A stretch of DNA of 64,000 nt, from positions 124,001 to 188,000 of the forward strand of contig JACKEV010000007.1 of NCBI GenBank assembly GCA_020632795.1, in the 5' to 3' direction. Positions 62,440 through 64,000 of the stretch are shown piece after piece; the stretch's first letter is position 1, and the number at the start of each line of letters is the position of its first letter. The position numbers and the translations under genes were made by a program. Origin of the DNA: Alphaproteobacteria bacterium (GTDB lineage Bacteria; Myxococcota_A; UBA796; CAJQPC01). The notes under the pieces were generated by a model. It made no database searches, was not told the origin of the DNA, and saw only the letters and a program-made list of their open reading frames with translations.

Positions 62440-63207
62440 TCAGGTCAAGGTGTACCGCAGCCGCCGGACCTCCCCCTGCCGAGTGATGTAGAGCATGAAG
62501 TTGTCCCGCCGCTTGAGCCGCCGGTAGGCCCGCAGGGCCTCGGGGATGGTGGTGATGCTGCGCCCGTTGATGCGGTGGACCACGTCGCCGTTGCGCAGCC
62601 CGGCGTGCCACAGCACGCTGCCGCACTTGATGCGCCGCACGCGGAAGCCGTCGATCTCGTCGGCCTCGTCGCGGTGCCAGCCGACCCAGGCCAGCGTGGA
62701 GGCCTCACGCAGGTCGTTCACGTAGAAGTCCATCAGCTCCTTGTCCACGTCCCAGCGGTCCTCCTCGATCTGGCGGATCTGCTCGCTGGTGGCCTCGCAC
62801 TGCTGGCGGGGGTGCTTGCTCGCGCGGTCGCCCTCGGGGCGCCCGGGGCGGCGGGGGCGGGTCATCGCGGCGAGGCGGTCCGGGCCGTCTGAGGTGAGCG
62901 CCGGGGCCGGGGGGCCCGCGGGGCCCGGCTCGGTGGACGCGGCGACGGGCGGCGCGGGGGCAGGGCGCTCCTCCGGCGTCGGCGCCTGGGGCGTGACGGT
63001 CTCTGTGGCCGGGGGCGCGGCGGGCGCCGGGGGGGCGAGCTGCGCCAGCGTGGGCACGAAGCGCGCCTCCAGGGGGGCGGGCGCGGCCTGGATCTCGGGC
63101 AGCTCGGGGACCTCGACCCAGGAGGCCAGGGCGAGCAGGCCCAGGAAGCTCGCGCCGGACATGGCGGTGGACAGGGTGGCTTCGAATGCGTCGCGGAGCA
63201 GGCCCAT
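62440..63207 (-). CDS. Membrane-anchored PDZ-domain protein (GspC-like plan)
   Basis: A 255-residue protein with a short N-terminus, a membrane helix (SGASFLGLLALASWVEVPELP), a long Pro/Ala-rich periplasmic linker (about 40-120), then a C-terminal PDZ domain: GFRVRRIKCGSVLWHAGLRNGDVVHRINGRSITTIPEALRAYRRL, read in parts. The order TM, linker, PDZ is that of GspC of type II secretion, but no other Gsp genes are present, so it may be a stand-alone scaffold. Confidence 0.75.
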   Translation of the reverse strand: MGLLRDAFEATLSTAMSGASFLGLLALASWVEVPELPEIQAAPAPLEARFVPTLAQLAPPAPAAPPATETVTPQAPTPEERPAPAPPVAASTEPGPAGPPAPALTSDGPDRLAAMTRPRRPGRPEGDRASKHPRQQCEATSEQIRQIEEDRWDVDKELMDFYVNDLREASTLAWVGWHRDEADEIDGFRVRRIKCGSVLWHAGLRNGDVVHRINGRSITTIPEALRAYRRLKRRDNFMLYITRQGEVRRLRYTLT

Positions 63208-63291
63208 GCGCCCTCCAGAGGACAGGGGCGTTGTGTCCTGTCAGACGCGGGCCCCGCGTGGGGCATTCACGGATGTAAGGGCGCGGTCCCC

Positions 63292-64000
<709 letters not shown>

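Noticed and set aside
62440..63207. Start of a type II secretion operon
   Set aside because: The PDZ protein looks GspC-like, but the neighbours are a lipoprotein pair and a ferritin-like protein, with no GspD or GspE.

Overview
The window is very GC-rich and tightly packed (about 60 genes, many overlapping by 1-8 bases). It looks like chromosomal DNA of a Myxococcota-type bacterium (formerly Deltaproteobacteria). The taxonomic clues are a Ser/Thr protein kinase with a membrane anchor, a MopE-like lipoprotein with Asp/Asn/Cys-rich metal-binding repeats followed by a long glycine-rich tract, many small lipoproteins, a Tad pilus locus and frequent GTG/TTG starts. This assignment is inference; no rRNA or tRNA gene was seen. 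No insertion sequence, phage or CRISPR array was recognised.

Layout. 1-2000: partial RND efflux pump (-). 2.2-6.9 kb: Uma2-type nuclease, transmembrane Ser/Thr kinase, M28 peptidase, two small proteins. 6.9-7.6 kb: ArsR/DUF2087 regulator behind a long AT-rich dyad. 7.58-8.03 kb: the largest gene-free stretch, holding an approximately 200 bp nested inverted-repeat element. 8.0-18.1 kb: diheme cytochrome-like lipoprotein, aspartyl-protease-like lipoprotein, Nudix protein, START-like protein, a TPR protein, the MopE-like lipoprotein and a zinc-ribbon membrane protein. 18.2-21.7 kb: second ArsR, QueE, fumarase C and a cysteine-synthase-like enzyme. 21.7-23.1 kb: a small, less GC-rich three-gene operon (HicA-like, HicB/HTH-like, SecB-like) behind its own promoter and palindrome. 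23.1-28.4 kb: methyltransferase, two tandem paralogues of unknown function, glutamine-amidotransferase-like hydrolase, lipid kinase-like protein, lipoprotein. 28.4-32.6 kb: RND pump and adaptor. 32.7-39.2 kb: thioredoxin with a His-rich tail, then CpaB, CpaC, a CpaE-CpaF fusion and a TadB-like protein. 39.2-43.1 kb: 4-hydroxybenzoyl-CoA-reductase-like molybdoenzyme encoded by only two genes. 43.1-49.3 kb: subtilase with C-terminal short repeats, an AT-rich gap, a GAF/HD-GYP protein, and an ECF sigma factor with a likely membrane-bound partner. 49.4-58.0 kb: type II fatty-acid/polyene-like cluster (ACP, ketoreductase, three ketosynthases, dehydratase, FAD oxidoreductase, deacetylase) interrupted by rfbC. 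58.0-64.0 kb: DUF2062 protein, heme-oxygenase-like diiron protein, small envelope proteins, a tandem truncated-haemoglobin lipoprotein, a PDZ protein and a partial ferritin-like protein.

How the genes work together. The pilus genes 33.2-38.6 kb form a translationally coupled operon for base assembly (CpaB, secretin, ATPases, inner-membrane platform), but no pilin or prepilin peptidase is present here. Six genes from 57.97 down to 51.1 kb overlap and read as one operon that should build a modified or unsaturated acyl chain on the ACP encoded nearby. The most unusual items are the HicA-HicB-SecB-like operon, the nested inverted-repeat element at 7.7-7.9 kb, the CpaE-CpaF fusion, the fused ketosynthase, the tandem globin lipoprotein and the repeat-bearing subtilase.
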